Origin: a bacterium | GTDB taxonomy: Bacteria > Bacteroidota > Bacteroidia > Flavobacteriales > Schleiferiaceae | NCBI GenBank assembly: GCA_016125155.1 | Contig: WGMI01000037.1 | Location: 1-64,000 of the forward strand | Direction: 5' to 3' | DNA length: 64,000 nucleotides | Part shown: piece by piece, positions 1-8,719 of the stretch | Numbering within the stretch: the stretch's first letter is position 1 | How the letters are laid out: every line of letters begins with the position of its first letter | Notes under the pieces: model-generated | Database searches by the model: none | What the model was told of the DNA's origin: nothing | What the model saw: the letters and a program-made list of their open reading frames with translations, nothing else | Made by a program: the position numbers and the translations under genes

Positions 1-195
1 TATTTGAATTACCGCGCAGAGCTTTCGAGTGCGGTCGATTATACGGTATATAACGCATTGGGCATTGAGGTTTACTCAGGTACAATAGAACCAAATACGG
101 AAACGGAACTCTCGACAGAACAATGGCCCGAAGGCGTTTATTGGTTGGGCTTTCACAGTAGTACGCTTCCGACATTGCGATTTATTTGTCGTTAA
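1..195 (+). CDS. C-terminal fragment of a T9SS-sorted secreted protein (type A tail)
   Basis: The frame is open at the left edge and closes with TAA, so only the last 64 residues are visible. They have the look of a type A T9SS C-terminal sorting domain: a short beta-rich module with VYNALGIEVYSG, then a WPEGVYWLGF strand, and a basic last residue. Such tails are recognised by the T9SS outer-membrane machinery and usually cleaved on export. An internal TTG at position 4 is not a credible start because the frame continues upstream. The next gene's ATG follows the stop directly, so the two are probably co-transcribed. The function of the missing N-terminal part cannot be judged. Confidence 0.65.
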   Translation, partial: YLNYRAELSSAVDYTVYNALGIEVYSGTIEPNTETELSTEQWPEGVYWLGFHSSTLPTLRFICR

Positions 196-1167
196 ATGAA
201 TCTGTTTTTGAGTAAGGCAGCACTATCCATATTGCTCGTGCTGCCTTTACAGTCCTCAGGCCAGCATAGAAAAAATATGCTACTTAATGGATCGTTGGAA
301 CTAAGTGACGAAGTTTGTCAATTGGGAGGCAAAGGGGACTTAAAAAGGGTTCCGAACTTTGGCATAATAAGAACGCCAGATTTGGTGTGTTTATGTGATT
401 CAAACACGAATGGAATATGGGAACCAAATCCAAGGAGTGTTCCCGAGGGTTATTGTTACGGGATTATTGGAATAGCTCGCAACATAGAGCCGTGGTGGGG
501 CTATAAAGAAGCCATAATAGGCAGACTCGATTTTCCTTTAGTGGAGGGCAGAATGTATTGTCTCGAATTCTACTATTCTTTTTTAAAATTTGTTTCGTAC
601 TCTACAACGAACATCGACGTGCGTTTTGAAGAAATGTATTTGGTAGACAATTATTCTACAGATCAGGATTTTCTTCCATATGTCCCCGACATGACAGTAG
701 AATTAGAGTATGACACGGTCAATTGGAGAAGGGGATATTTTAAGTACGTCGCTCGTGGAGGAGAACGCAGTTTGGTATTGGGTTTTTTAGAGAATCCCAA
801 TAGGGTTTTTATCTCATTAAACAATTCGTACAATGAGGAAGTAGGTATCGTCATCGACGCCATTTCCGTATACGACTGCACCGAGGGGATAGAGTTCGCG
901 TTGCCGAATGTATTTACGCCCAATGGAGATGGGGAGAACGATGTATACCGGGCGGAGCAGTTCAATGTAGACAAAGTGGAATGGGTGGTGCTGAACCGCT
1001 GGGGTCAGGGGGTCAACGCGGGCAGTGGGCCGGTGTTGGAATGGGATGGGCGGGACTGGAATTCGGGTCAGGAATTGGCTGAGGGGGTGTATTTTATCCG
1101 CGCTACGGCCTACGGAAACGACGGCAACACCCGCACCGAACAGCAAACCGTGCATTTGATGCGGTAG
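196..1167 (+). CDS. Secreted protein with T9SS type B (gliding-associated) C-terminal domain
   Basis: This 323-residue protein has a signal peptide (residues 1-22, ending SSGQ), a beta-rich central part with no family I recognise, and from about residue 237 a type B sorting domain starting NVFTPNGDGENDVY and continuing with LNRWGQ and EGVYFIRA. It should be exported by Sec and then across the outer membrane by the T9SS whose genes lie at 41-47 kb. The ATG directly abuts the previous TAA, suggesting an operon. The central part is AT-rich (about 34% GC at 541-660, counted by hand) while the sorting domain is about 61% GC at 1021-1140, so the cargo part may have a separate origin. The stop is TAG. 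Confidence 0.8.
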   Translation: MNLFLSKAALSILLVLPLQSSGQHRKNMLLNGSLELSDEVCQLGGKGDLKRVPNFGIIRTPDLVCLCDSNTNGIWEPNPRSVPEGYCYGIIGIARNIEPWWGYKEAIIGRLDFPLVEGRMYCLEFYYSFLKFVSYSTTNIDVRFEEMYLVDNYSTDQDFLPYVPDMTVELEYDTVNWRRGYFKYVARGGERSLVLGFLENPNRVFISLNNSYNEEVGIVIDAISVYDCTEGIEFALPNVFTPNGDGENDVYRAEQFNVDKVEWVVLNRWGQGVNAGSGPVLEWDGRDWNSGQELAEGVYFIRATAYGNDGNTRTEQQTVHLMR

Positions 1168-1209
1168 GTAAATCCGAAAGATAGTACGCCTTTACCCCCC
1201 CGCACCCCC

Positions 1210-1217
1210 GACCTTTG
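1210..1217 (+). promoter_or_regulatory. Candidate -7 element just before uup
   Basis: GACCTTTG matches the Bacteroidota -7 consensus TAnnTTTG at all but the first base and ends 4 bases before the ATG at 1222. If used, transcription would begin at or beside the start codon (leaderless). No good TTG -33 box is seen, so support is weak and rests on the same layout at several other genes. Confidence 0.25.
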
Positions 1218-1221
1218 CCCC

Positions 1222-3117
1222 ATGAACTACCTCTCCGTCGACGGGCTCTCCAAGGCATTTGGGGAAAGGGTGCTGTTTACCGATCTCAACTTTGGTCTGA
1301 GCAAAGGCGATAAGGTGGCCTTGATTGCGCAGAACGGAACGGGTAAATCCAGTTTGCTCGATATGGTGTGTGGGGTCGACGTACCCGATGCCGGAAAGGT
1401 GGTGTTGCGCAAGGGCATTCGACTGGGCTATCTGCGTCAAGAACCCCAGTTTCCGTCGGGGGCTACCCTGCGCGAAGTCCTCGAAGTGAGTCAGTCGCAC
1501 CTCAGGGCCCTGCATTCCGACTACGACCGCATCATCCACAACCGCGACGGGCTCAACGAGGCCGATCACGCCCGCGCCCTCGAGCAAATCAGCGCCCAGA
1601 TGGACGCCCTCGAGGCCTGGGACTACGAAGACCGCCTCAAACAACTCCTCGGCAAATTCCGCATCCATGACCTCAGCCAACCCATCGAATCGCTGAGCGG
1701 GGGTCAAAAAAAACGGTTGTCCATGGCCTTGGTCTTGCTCGACCATCCCGAAGTCCTCGTCCTCGACGAACCCACCAACCACCTCGATGTCGAAATGATC
1801 GAATGGCTCGAAGGCTCTTTGGGTCAAGCGAACATCACGGTGCTGATGGTCACCCACGACCGCTACTTTCTCGACCGGGTGTGTACCCAAATCCTCGAGC
1901 TGCAACACGGGCAGTTGTACCGCCACGACGGGAACTACAGCTTTTTTCTCACCAAGCGCGAGGAACGGGAAGAAGCCCATCAAACCGAAGTAGACCGGGC
2001 CAAGCAACGGCTCAAATCCGAGCTCGAATGGATGCGCCGGCAACCCAAGGCGCGATCGACCAAATCCAAGGCGCGGATCGATGCGTTTTACGAACTCAAA
2101 GACAAGGCCAACAGCGGGCACAAAACCCCCGAACTCCAGCTCGATATCAAAATGAGCCGATTGGGGGGCAAGGTGCTCGATTTGAAGAAAGTGTATAAGT
2201 CGTTTGGCGAAAAGGTCATCCTCAAGGGCTTCGACTACACCTTCACCAAAGGCGAGCGGGTGGGTATTGTAGGCAGCAATGGCTCGGGCAAATCGACCTT
2301 TTTAAAGCTCATCACCGGGGCCCTCGAAGCCGATTCGGGCAAAATTCAGCCGGGCGAAACCGTGGTAACGGGGTATTACACCCAGGAAGGTATTGTGCTC
2401 AAAGAAGACCTGCGCGTCATCGAAACGCTCAAAGAAGTGGCCGAGGTCTTGACCCTGAGCAATGGGAAAAAGATCGGCATTGCCCAGTTTTTGGAGCTCT
2501 TTCTGTTTCCGCCCCATATGCACTACACCTATGTGTCGAAGTTGAGCGGGGGAGAACGGAGGCGGCTCCATCTATTGCATGTACTGATCCAAAATCCGAA
2601 TTTTCTCATCCTCGACGAGCCCACCAACGATCTGGATTTGTTGACGTTAGAACGGTTGGAGGCGTTTCTCGAAAGCTATGGGGGCTGTTTGGTCCTCGTG
2701 TCCCACGACCGGTATTTTATGGACAATTTGGTCGACCACTTGTTGGTGTTTAAGGGGGAAGGCGAGATTCAGGATTTTCCGGGCAACTATACCGAATACC
2801 GCGAATGGCAGACGGCCCAAGACAGGCGGGCGGCCGAAGAAGAACGACGCTGGCAGTTCGACAAAGCCAAGGCAGAAAAGCCCAAGCCCGTTAAGATTTC
2901 GTTTAAAGTCAAGCAGGAGTACGCCGATTTGACGGCGGAAATAGAGGCACTCGAACAACGCAAAATGGCGTTGAATCAGTCGATTCAGGAGTCGGAGTCG
3001 GATTATGAAAAGCTCCAGGCCTATCTCGAAGAAATTAGCGACGTGAGCCAACAACTCGACGACAAATCGATGCGGTGGTTGGAATTGGACGAGTTGATGG
3101 GGGCAGAAGCCGGTTAG
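1222..3117 (+). CDS. uup: Uup-like ABC-F family ATPase
   Basis: This 631-residue protein has two ABC ATPase domains and no membrane segments. Domain 1 has Walker A GTGKSS with Lys42, signature LSGGQ at about 158-162 and VLVLDEPTNHLD with Asp182/Glu183. Domain 2 has Walker A GSGKST with Lys357, LSGGE at about 441 and LILDEPTNDLD near 462. A charged coiled coil at about 540-630 is the Uup-type C-terminal domain, which binds DNA or ribosomes in relatives. ABC-F proteins act on ribosomes or, for Uup, also limit precise transposon excision and help replication-associated repair. The gene lies 54 bp after the T9SS gene and in the same frame. The stop is TAG. Confidence 0.9.
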   Translation: MNYLSVDGLSKAFGERVLFTDLNFGLSKGDKVALIAQNGTGKSSLLDMVCGVDVPDAGKVVLRKGIRLGYLRQEPQFPSGATLREVLEVSQSHLRALHSDYDRIIHNRDGLNEADHARALEQISAQMDALEAWDYEDRLKQLLGKFRIHDLSQPIESLSGGQKKRLSMALVLLDHPEVLVLDEPTNHLDVEMIEWLEGSLGQANITVLMVTHDRYFLDRVCTQILELQHGQLYRHDGNYSFFLTKREEREEAHQTEVDRAKQRLKSELEWMRRQPKARSTKSKARIDAFYELKDKANSGHKTPELQLDIKMSRLGGKVLDLKKVYKSFGEKVILKGFDYTFTKGERVGIVGSNGSGKSTFLKLITGALEADSGKIQPGETVVTGYYTQEGIVLKEDLRVIETLKEVAEVLTLSNGKKIGIAQFLELFLFPPHMHYTYVSKLSGGERRRLHLLHVLIQNPNFLILDEPTNDLDLLTLERLEAFLESYGGCLVLVSHDRYFMDNLVDHLLVFKGEGEIQDFPGNYTEYREWQTAQDRRAAEEERRWQFDKAKAEKPKPVKISFKVKQEYADLTAEIEALEQRKMALNQSIQESESDYEKLQAYLEEISDVSQQLDDKSMRWLELDELMGAEAG

Positions 3118-3187
3118 ATTGGAACGCCCTGTGCGGGTTGTACAGATGTGAAAAGCTTGAATCCGGGAACCTTCGAAGCCGGAAGAG

Positions 3188-3219
3188 TTGGTTAGGGCGT
3201 AGGTATTCATCGTATTTTG
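3188..3219 (+). promoter_or_regulatory. Possible promoter of the NfeD-flotillin pair
   Basis: TTG at 3188-3190 and TATTTTG at 3213-3219 are separated by 22 bases, within the 17-23 range reported for Bacteroidota promoters. The -7 box lacks one T of TAnnTTTG. The position is 22 bases before the ATG at 3242. Confidence 0.3.
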
Positions 3220-3241
3220 ATCGCACAACTGGAATGCGCGC

Positions 3242-3820
3242 ATGAACCAATTCTACGGTCTTGAATTTGCCCAACAGGTGTTTTGGGTCACAGCCATTTC
3301 TTCGACCTTGGTCTTTGTGGTTCAGACTATTATGACTTTTATGGGCGCGGATGCCACCGACGGTATGGGGGCCGACTTCGAAGGGCTCGAAGACAGCTCG
3401 GGGCCGTTTCAGTTGCTCTCGCTGCGCAGTTTGGTGAACTTCGGATTGGGGTTCGGCTGGACCGGCTTGAGTTTGCGCTACGTCATCCCCCAAACCCCTT
3501 GGTTGATCCTCGCGGCAACTGCAGTAGGACTCGCCTTTGTCTTTGGCATGATCTGGATGATGGCTCAGTAGCACAAACTGCAGGAAAACAACAGCTTCCG
3601 CATTGAACAAGCCGTAGCGCACACCGCCGAAGTCTATTTGCGCATCCCCGCAAGCCGCAGCGGCAAAGGCAAGATCAGCCTGAGCATTCAAGGCAGTTTT
3701 CGCGAAATCGACGCGGTTACGGAAGGTGCCGAAATTCCCACGGGCGCCTTGGTCCAAGTACAAGCCATCGAAGGCCCCAATCTCGTTTTGGTGCGTATAA
3801 CCTCTACAAGCCCCTCCTAA
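3242..3820 (+). CDS. NfeD-like membrane protein interrupted by one in-frame TAG
   Basis: Read through TAG codon 110 (3569-3571), this is one 192-residue protein. The first half has membrane segments at about 10-35 and 85-108. The second half is a basic-to-beta region (LRIPASRSGKGKISLSIQ, then a GALVQVQAIEGPNLVLV segment) typical of the OB-fold end of NfeD/YuaF partners of flotillins. Both halves are in the same frame with no frameshift and no other stop, and the flotillin follows after 15 bases. NfeD-like proteins work with flotillin in membrane microdomains. As annotated by stop codons it would give a membrane stub lacking the OB domain. A TTG at 3638 could start the second piece but has no clear ribosome site. 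Whether the gene is dead, read through or miscalled is not decided. Confidence 0.7.
3569..3571 (+). other. In-frame amber codon in the NfeD-like gene
   Basis: CAG TAG CAC AAA in the reading frame of the NfeD-like gene. It falls between the last membrane segment and the soluble OB-like domain. The frame continues without a stop to TAA at 3818-3820. Confidence 0.9.
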
Positions 3821-3835
3821 ATCCTCCTGTTTTAC

Positions 3836-5350
3836 ATGCTTACCCCTGCCCTTATCATCGTCGTTGCCGTCGCGGTTCTGTTCGTGACCCTGAGTGCCAT
3901 CGTTGCCCGATATAAGCGGTGCCCGTCCGACAAAATCCTCGTCGTCTACGGTCGCACGGGTGGGGCATCGGCACGATGCATCCACGGTGGAGGCGCCTTT
4001 ATTTGGCCGGTCATTCAGGATTATGCCTATCTGGACCTCAAACCGCTCAGCATCGAGGCCAACCTGACCAATGCGCTGAGCCGTCAAAACATCCGCATCG
4101 ACGTACCCTGCCGGTTTACCATTGCCATTTCGACCGACGCCGACACCATGGGCAATGCGGCCGAGCGACTGCTGGGGCTCACCCCCGAACAGATTCAGGA
4201 ACTGGCCAAAGACATCCTCTTTGGTCAATTGCGTTTGGTGATAGCGACCATGACCATCGAGGAGATCAACACCGATCGCGATAAGTTCCTCGACAATATT
4301 TCGAAGAACGTAGACACCGAGCTCAAGAAAATCGGCCTCAAGCTCATCAATGTCAACGTGACGGACATCAAGGACGAGTCCGGCTATATTGAAGCCCTCG
4401 GCAAGGAGGCCGCGGCCATGGCCATCAACGATGCGAAGATCAGTGTGGCCCAACAGGAAAAAATCGGGGAAACCGGAAAGGCCGTGGCCGATCGCGAACG
4501 CGATACCCAAATTGCCGAAACCCACCGCGATCGAGACGTTCAAATCGCCAATACCCAAAAAGACCGGGAGGTGAGCATTGCGCTGGCGGTCAAGGAAGAA
4601 TCGATCGGAAAGGCAGGAGCCGACCGAGACACCCGGATAAAGACCTCTGAGGCCAATGCCATCGCCATCAAGGGCGAAAACGAGGCGCGTATAGCGATTG
4701 CCGATTCCGAAGCCTAGAGGAGGGAACGCGAAGCCGAAGCCCTGCGCAAGGCGACCATTGCGGAAAAGGTGCAACAGGCACGGGCTTTGGAAGAAGCCTA
4801 TGTGGCCGAAAGAGCGGCCGAAGAGGCCCGTTCGGAACGAGAGCGCGCCACCCAAATGGCGAACATTGTGGTGCCGGCGGAAATCGCCAAACAGAGGGCC
4901 ATAATCGAAGCCCAGGCCGAAGCTGAGCGATTGCGCGAAAATGCCAAAGGCGAAGCCGACGCCATCTACGCCAAAATGGAAGCCGAAGCCCGGGGTTTGT
5001 TCGAAATTTTGACCAAACAGGCCGAAGGGTACGAAAAGGTCGTTCAAGCCGCGGGAGGCAGCTCGGCCAATGCCTTTCAGCTCTTGATTCTCGGAAAGCT
5101 GCCCGAGTTGGTCCGCACACAGGTCGAAGCGGTCAAGAACATCAAAATCGACAAGGTCACGGTGTGGGACAACGGCAAGGGCGGAGCGTCGGGCCATGGA
5201 GCCACAGCCGATTTTGTCTCCGGACTCATGCGCAGCGTTCCCCCCCTAAACGATCTGTTCAATATGGCGGGTTTGGATTTGCCCAAGTATTTGGCGGAGC
5301 AGAAAGAACAGGCCGAAGAACCGGACGCCCAGAAGACCCGGGAAGAATAG
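3836..5350 (+). CDS. Flotillin (SPFH/band 7) interrupted by one in-frame TAG
   Basis: Read through TAG codon 294 (4715-4717), this is a 504-residue flotillin. A membrane segment at residues 1-24 is followed by the SPFH/band 7 domain (about 25-195) and a long Ala/Glu/Arg-rich coiled coil (about 200-420), then a C-terminal part with QLLILGKLPELV typical of flotillins. Flotillins oligomerise on the inner membrane and organise microdomains, commonly with an NfeD partner, which is the gene just upstream. The amber lies within the coiled coil; both sides keep the heptad-like EA-rich pattern and one frame. The true end is also TAG. AGGAGG directly follows the internal TAG, but the next start candidate, GTG at 4769, is 45 bases away. 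Confidence 0.8.
4715..4717 (+). other. In-frame amber codon in the flotillin gene
   Basis: GCC TAG AGG AGG GAA in the flotillin frame. The residues on both sides (SEA before, RREREAEA after) form one continuous coiled-coil pattern, so a sense residue is expected here. The frame is open to the TAG at 5348-5350. Confidence 0.9.
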
Positions 5351-5393
5351 GAGGTATTCGATCGAGGGCTTGAGCTACGCGAAAGTGCTGCTT

Positions 5394-5915
5394 TTAAACC
5401 AAAAAGGCCTCCGTACGATACGCCCAAACCAGTTCGGTTTCGCCGGGCAGGGTGGTTTCCTCGACAAAGCGAAAGCCCAACTTTTCGAGGAGTTTTTGGG
5501 AGTCGATGTTGTTCGGATTGGTGATGGCGCCGAGTTGTTTTATGCTAAACACCGTTCGGGCCGCTTCCAACAGTCGGTGCGCGGCTTCAAAGGCATACCC
5601 CATTTTCTCGTATTCCGGCAATAGCGCAAAGCCCAATTCGATGCCTGGCGGGTCGTGGCGTTCGTACAATCCGCAAATCCCTATCGGAGTCTCATCGGCT
5701 CGCCGAAATACGGTGTAGTTCGAAAAGCCGAGGCATTCCATTTGGGGCATCATCCTCGATTCGATATACGCCTCTGCCTCGGCGAGGGTGCGCACGTGGC
5801 GATCGCCGATAAACTGCATCCATTTGGGGCTGTTGAACAAGGCCAACAGAAAGTCGGCATCCGTCGGTTGGGTGGGGCGGAGCAGAAGAGGTTCGGTTTG
5901 GAAGTTGGAGGACAT
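5394..5915 (-). CDS. GNAT family N-acetyltransferase (RimJ/RimL-like)
   Basis: About 173 residues with the RimJ/RimL layout: an N-terminal TEPLLLRP strand, a VFRRADETPIGICGLY beta hairpin, then IELGFALLPEYEKMGYAFEA, which holds the acetyl-CoA pyrophosphate-binding region, and NIDSQKLLEKLGF near the C-terminus, characteristic of this subfamily. The substrate cannot be told; relatives acetylate N-terminal amines of proteins or small amines. I chose the ATG at 5915 (MSSNFQTEPLLLRP) because the family begins just before the LLLRP strand; a TTG at 5939 overlapping the upstream stop would add eight residues. It follows the secreted-protein gene closely on the same strand, so a shared transcript is likely. 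Confidence 0.85.
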   Translation of the reverse strand: MSSNFQTEPLLLRPTQPTDADFLLALFNSPKWMQFIGDRHVRTLAEAEAYIESRMMPQMECLGFSNYTVFRRADETPIGICGLYERHDPPGIELGFALLPEYEKMGYAFEAAHRLLEAARTVFSIKQLGAITNPNNIDSQKLLEKLGFRFVEETTLPGETELVWAYRTEAFLV

Positions 5916-5935
5916 TCTGGTCGAGGTGCTCCGAT

Positions 5936-6676
5936 TCAAGGCAGTTCGATCAGCATGTATTCAAACAATTCGACATCTTTTTCGTCGGGTGGAACCCCTT
6001 TGTACAGCTGCAAGGCCAGGTGGTTGGGCCCGGCAAAGAGCAAGGCGTGGATCGACCATTCGTCAGAACTCCATCGGAGCCAAGGAACCATTGAGTCCAG
6101 TGTCTTTTCGGAGCCGAAGTGGAAGAGGTACACCACAGAGCGAAATGGCGCTACAAAGTTCCAATACGGGTTGTCATAGGAATCGTAGACCACGAAGGTC
6201 TTCTTGTCCGGCGAAAGCGATGCGCCAATTGGACCCCAATCGAAATACGAAGGGAGCAGAACCTTCAGGGGTTTGTTGCGGGAGATCAGCCAATCTTGGC
6301 AGGTTTCAGATTGGCAGTGGGTCAATGCATAGGCATCGAGGTCGGGCCACTGACCGTAGACCATCAATCGAATTGGGTGATCGTTGTGGTGAAACAGCGA
6401 CAGATATTGTTTGCCGATAGGAATGCTGTACAATCCGCTGAGCGAATCTGCAGAGTATTCTGGAGCGGCTTCCAGGAACGTGTGCTCCCTTTCCACCATA
6501 GTGAAGAACAGCTCCGAAGGTATAGGCTCGGGTTCCGATTCCAGAGGCACAAAAAGGGAATCTTCGAAGAAGATGGATTGCAGTTCTGGGTAGGTAAGAG
6601 TATCCTGAGCCTTCGCCTCAGATCCCATCCAAATCAAGCCAATGGTCCATCCTGTGCAGAAGATCGAGCGATTCAT
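5936..6676 (-). CDS. Secreted protein of unknown function
   Basis: 246 residues with a signal peptide (about 1-23, ending EAKAQ). The mature part is acidic and rich in aromatic residues, and I recognise no domain. A segment near residue 150 (SLSPDKKTFVVYDSYDNPYW) looks like a beta-propeller-type strand pattern but is not enough to assign a fold. It lies between an M1 peptidase gene (27 bases upstream) and a GNAT gene, all on the minus strand. Export to the periplasm or beyond is inferred from the signal peptide; there is no lipobox and no T9SS tail. Confidence 0.7.
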   Translation of the reverse strand: MNRSIFCTGWTIGLIWMGSEAKAQDTLTYPELQSIFFEDSLFVPLESEPEPIPSELFFTMVEREHTFLEAAPEYSADSLSGLYSIPIGKQYLSLFHHNDHPIRLMVYGQWPDLDAYALTHCQSETCQDWLISRNKPLKVLLPSYFDWGPIGASLSPDKKTFVVYDSYDNPYWNFVAPFRSVVYLFHFGSEKTLDSMVPWLRWSSDEWSIHALLFAGPNHLALQLYKGVPPDEKDVELFEYMLIELP

Positions 6677-6703
6677 CTCTTTCCTTGAAACGAACGGAAA
6701 TAC

Positions 6704-8620
6704 TCAGGATTCCCTAACCATCAACGCATCGAGCGTCTCTTGAGCCACGGCGTGGTAGCCCGGTCGGGCCTTGGTGTAGAGCGCTTTGGCTTGGTTGACC
6801 AGCCCGGCTTCAATCAAGGCTTTGTAGATGGGCACAATGAACTTGCGTCGGCCTACTTCCAGTACAAAGCGCTCGAGGTGAGCGGAATATTCGGGATGGG
6901 TCGGGGGCACATACGTCCAATTCCCATCAGCCGATGGGGCCGCTTTCAAGGTGCGCACGTACCAGGCCGCAGCGATTTCGGCATTGCGCGAGGCACACAA
7001 CCCATGCAACCGGTCGATGTCGTACAGCAGAGCCACTGGTGCCCCTTCGAGGCGTTCGACAAAACGCAGCCATTCGTGGGTGCTCCAATCGCGGGTTACG
7101 GCCTCGTCTTCGGGCATACGCCCGGTCTTGAGACATTCTGCTGCAAGGGCGTCGATTTTTTCGAAACGCACCGCTTTGGGTACGGGGAGGTTGTCGGGCA
7201 ATCCAGTTTCGTAGACCCAGCGATCTACCCCGATTTGGGCCGATTCCTCCGGGCTGAGCAAAGCGGTATTTAAACGCGCCAAAAAGCGCTCGGTATCCAT
7301 CACCTTGAAGGCGTTTTCGGCGAAATAGGTCTTTAAAAACGCGTCAAAACGCGGACGACCTACCGTTTCTTCGATGAGCCGCAAAAAGTGATAGCCTTTG
7401 TCGTAGGCAATGGCGGTGACCCCGTCGTCGGGATTCCGACCGTTCAGGTCGAGCTTGAGTTTGGTGTCGTTCGGGGCCGAGGCCATCATTTCGGCCACAG
7501 TGCTCTTCAGTTCTTCGTGGCTCAAAGCAGCGAGCATTTCGCTGTACTCTCGTCCATAAACCGCTTCCATGATGCGGTTTTCGAAATAGACCGTAAAGCC
7601 TTCGTTGAGCCAAAAGTCGGCCCAATGCGCGTTGGTGACGAGGTTGCCCGACCAGGAATGCGCCAATTCGTGGGCAACGAGGGCCACCAGAGAACGGTCG
7701 CCCGCCAAGATGGTCGGGGTGGCAAAAGTCAACCGCGGATTTTCCATCCCGCCAAACGGAAAGCTGGGCGGTAGGACGAGCAAATCGTACCGGCCCCAGG
7801 CGTAGGGTCCATAGAGGGCCTCGGCGGCGGCAATCATCTGTTCGGTTTCGGCAAATTCATAGGCCGCTGCGCCCAAAATCCCTGGAGGGGCATAGACCCC
7901 GCTCCGCGCACCCAGGCTTTGGAATCCGAGATTGCCAACGGCCAAAGCCAGCAAATAGGAAGGGATGGGTTGGGGCATTTCAAACGAATAGCTTCCATCC
8001 GCGCTCGGGCTTTTCGGATTCGAGGCACTCATCAAAGCCAACATCCCGGGCGGAACCTGAACCTTGGCGGTATACGTAAACCGAATGCCCGGAACGTCCT
8101 GACAGGGCACCCAGGTGCGGGCCAAAATGGCTTGGCTTTGGGTAAAGAGGAAGGGAGTCGTGGGGACGTCGTCCGTTTCGGTGGAAGCCAAAGAATGGCC
8201 CAACCACTGCAGAGCTTTGGCTTCGGATCCGGTCCGGTAGCGGATCACAACCGATGTGTCGCCTGCCTCGAGGGCAATGCGGAGCGCCTGTCCCAAAACC
8301 GGATCGGGGGTGTCGAGTTGGTAGGAGCGCTCAGCGCCATCGGTCCCGGCAATGCCCAGAATCTCGAGACCGTGGGTGTCGAATACCACGCTGTCGCCAT
8401 CGCCGTGGAGGGTCCATAGCGCCGTGCCTTCGAGGATTTTCTGTTCAAAATCGACGCCGAGTTCGAGGTGGAGGTGGGTTCCGACCCGTTGGTCAGGGCG
8501 GGCAAAGCTGTGCGGATCGCGGAGGTTCATGCCGGGGGTTTGGGCGGAATCGTTGTTCTTTTCATTTTGTGTGCAGCCGAGCGCCAACAAGGCCAGACTG
8601 GAAATCAAGGGAAATCTCAT
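6704..8620 (-). CDS. M1 family zinc aminopeptidase, predicted lipoprotein
   Basis: 638 residues. The N-terminus has a lipoprotein signal with Cys16 (LLALGC). The catalytic core has the exopeptidase motif GGMEN (about 290-294) and the zinc site HELAHSW (His317, Glu318, His321) with the third ligand Glu340 in NEGFTVYFE, exactly HExxH-18-E. The C-terminal part is helical as in leukotriene A4 hydrolase-like members. It should trim N-terminal residues from peptides on the outer face of a membrane. The length (about 600-650) suits the LTA4H-like branch and not the 850-residue PepN branch. It appears to head a three-gene minus-strand unit with the unknown secreted protein and GNAT. Confidence 0.92.
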   Translation of the reverse strand: MRFPLISSLALLALGCTQNEKNNDSAQTPGMNLRDPHSFARPDQRVGTHLHLELGVDFEQKILEGTALWTLHGDGDSVVFDTHGLEILGIAGTDGAERSYQLDTPDPVLGQALRIALEAGDTSVVIRYRTGSEAKALQWLGHSLASTETDDVPTTPFLFTQSQAILARTWVPCQDVPGIRFTYTAKVQVPPGMLALMSASNPKSPSADGSYSFEMPQPIPSYLLALAVGNLGFQSLGARSGVYAPPGILGAAAYEFAETEQMIAAAEALYGPYAWGRYDLLVLPPSFPFGGMENPRLTFATPTILAGDRSLVALVAHELAHSWSGNLVTNAHWADFWLNEGFTVYFENRIMEAVYGREYSEMLAALSHEELKSTVAEMMASAPNDTKLKLDLNGRNPDDGVTAIAYDKGYHFLRLIEETVGRPRFDAFLKTYFAENAFKVMDTERFLARLNTALLSPEESAQIGVDRWVYETGLPDNLPVPKAVRFEKIDALAAECLKTGRMPEDEAVTRDWSTHEWLRFVERLEGAPVALLYDIDRLHGLCASRNAEIAAAWYVRTLKAAPSADGNWTYVPPTHPEYSAHLERFVLEVGRRKFIVPIYKALIEAGLVNQAKALYTKARPGYHAVAQETLDALMVRES

Positions 8621-8625
8621 GGGAG

Positions 8626-8633
8626 CGAAGGTA
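8626..8633 (-). promoter_or_regulatory. Candidate -7 element of the M1 peptidase gene
   Basis: On the minus strand TACCTTCG (one mismatch to TAnnTTTG) ends 5 bases before the ATG at 8620. No convincing TTG box. It repeats the layout seen before trhO, DUF983 and the 48-kb ABC-F gene. Confidence 0.3.
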
Positions 8634-8719
8634 AAAGTCTCCTCGGGGTTTTGGCCGCGTTAACTCCATGACCAATGTCATTTTGGAGCGATTTGTCTGG
8701 GTGCACCTTCGTCGGCATC

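Noticed and set aside
4718-4769. Restart of flotillin translation from AGGAGG
   Set aside because: The next start candidate (GTG 4769) is 45 bases away, too far for that site, and the resulting protein would lack the membrane part.
3035-5197. 720-codon open frame on the minus strand
   Set aside because: It is the antisense shadow of the NfeD-like and flotillin genes. Its composition has no family likeness.
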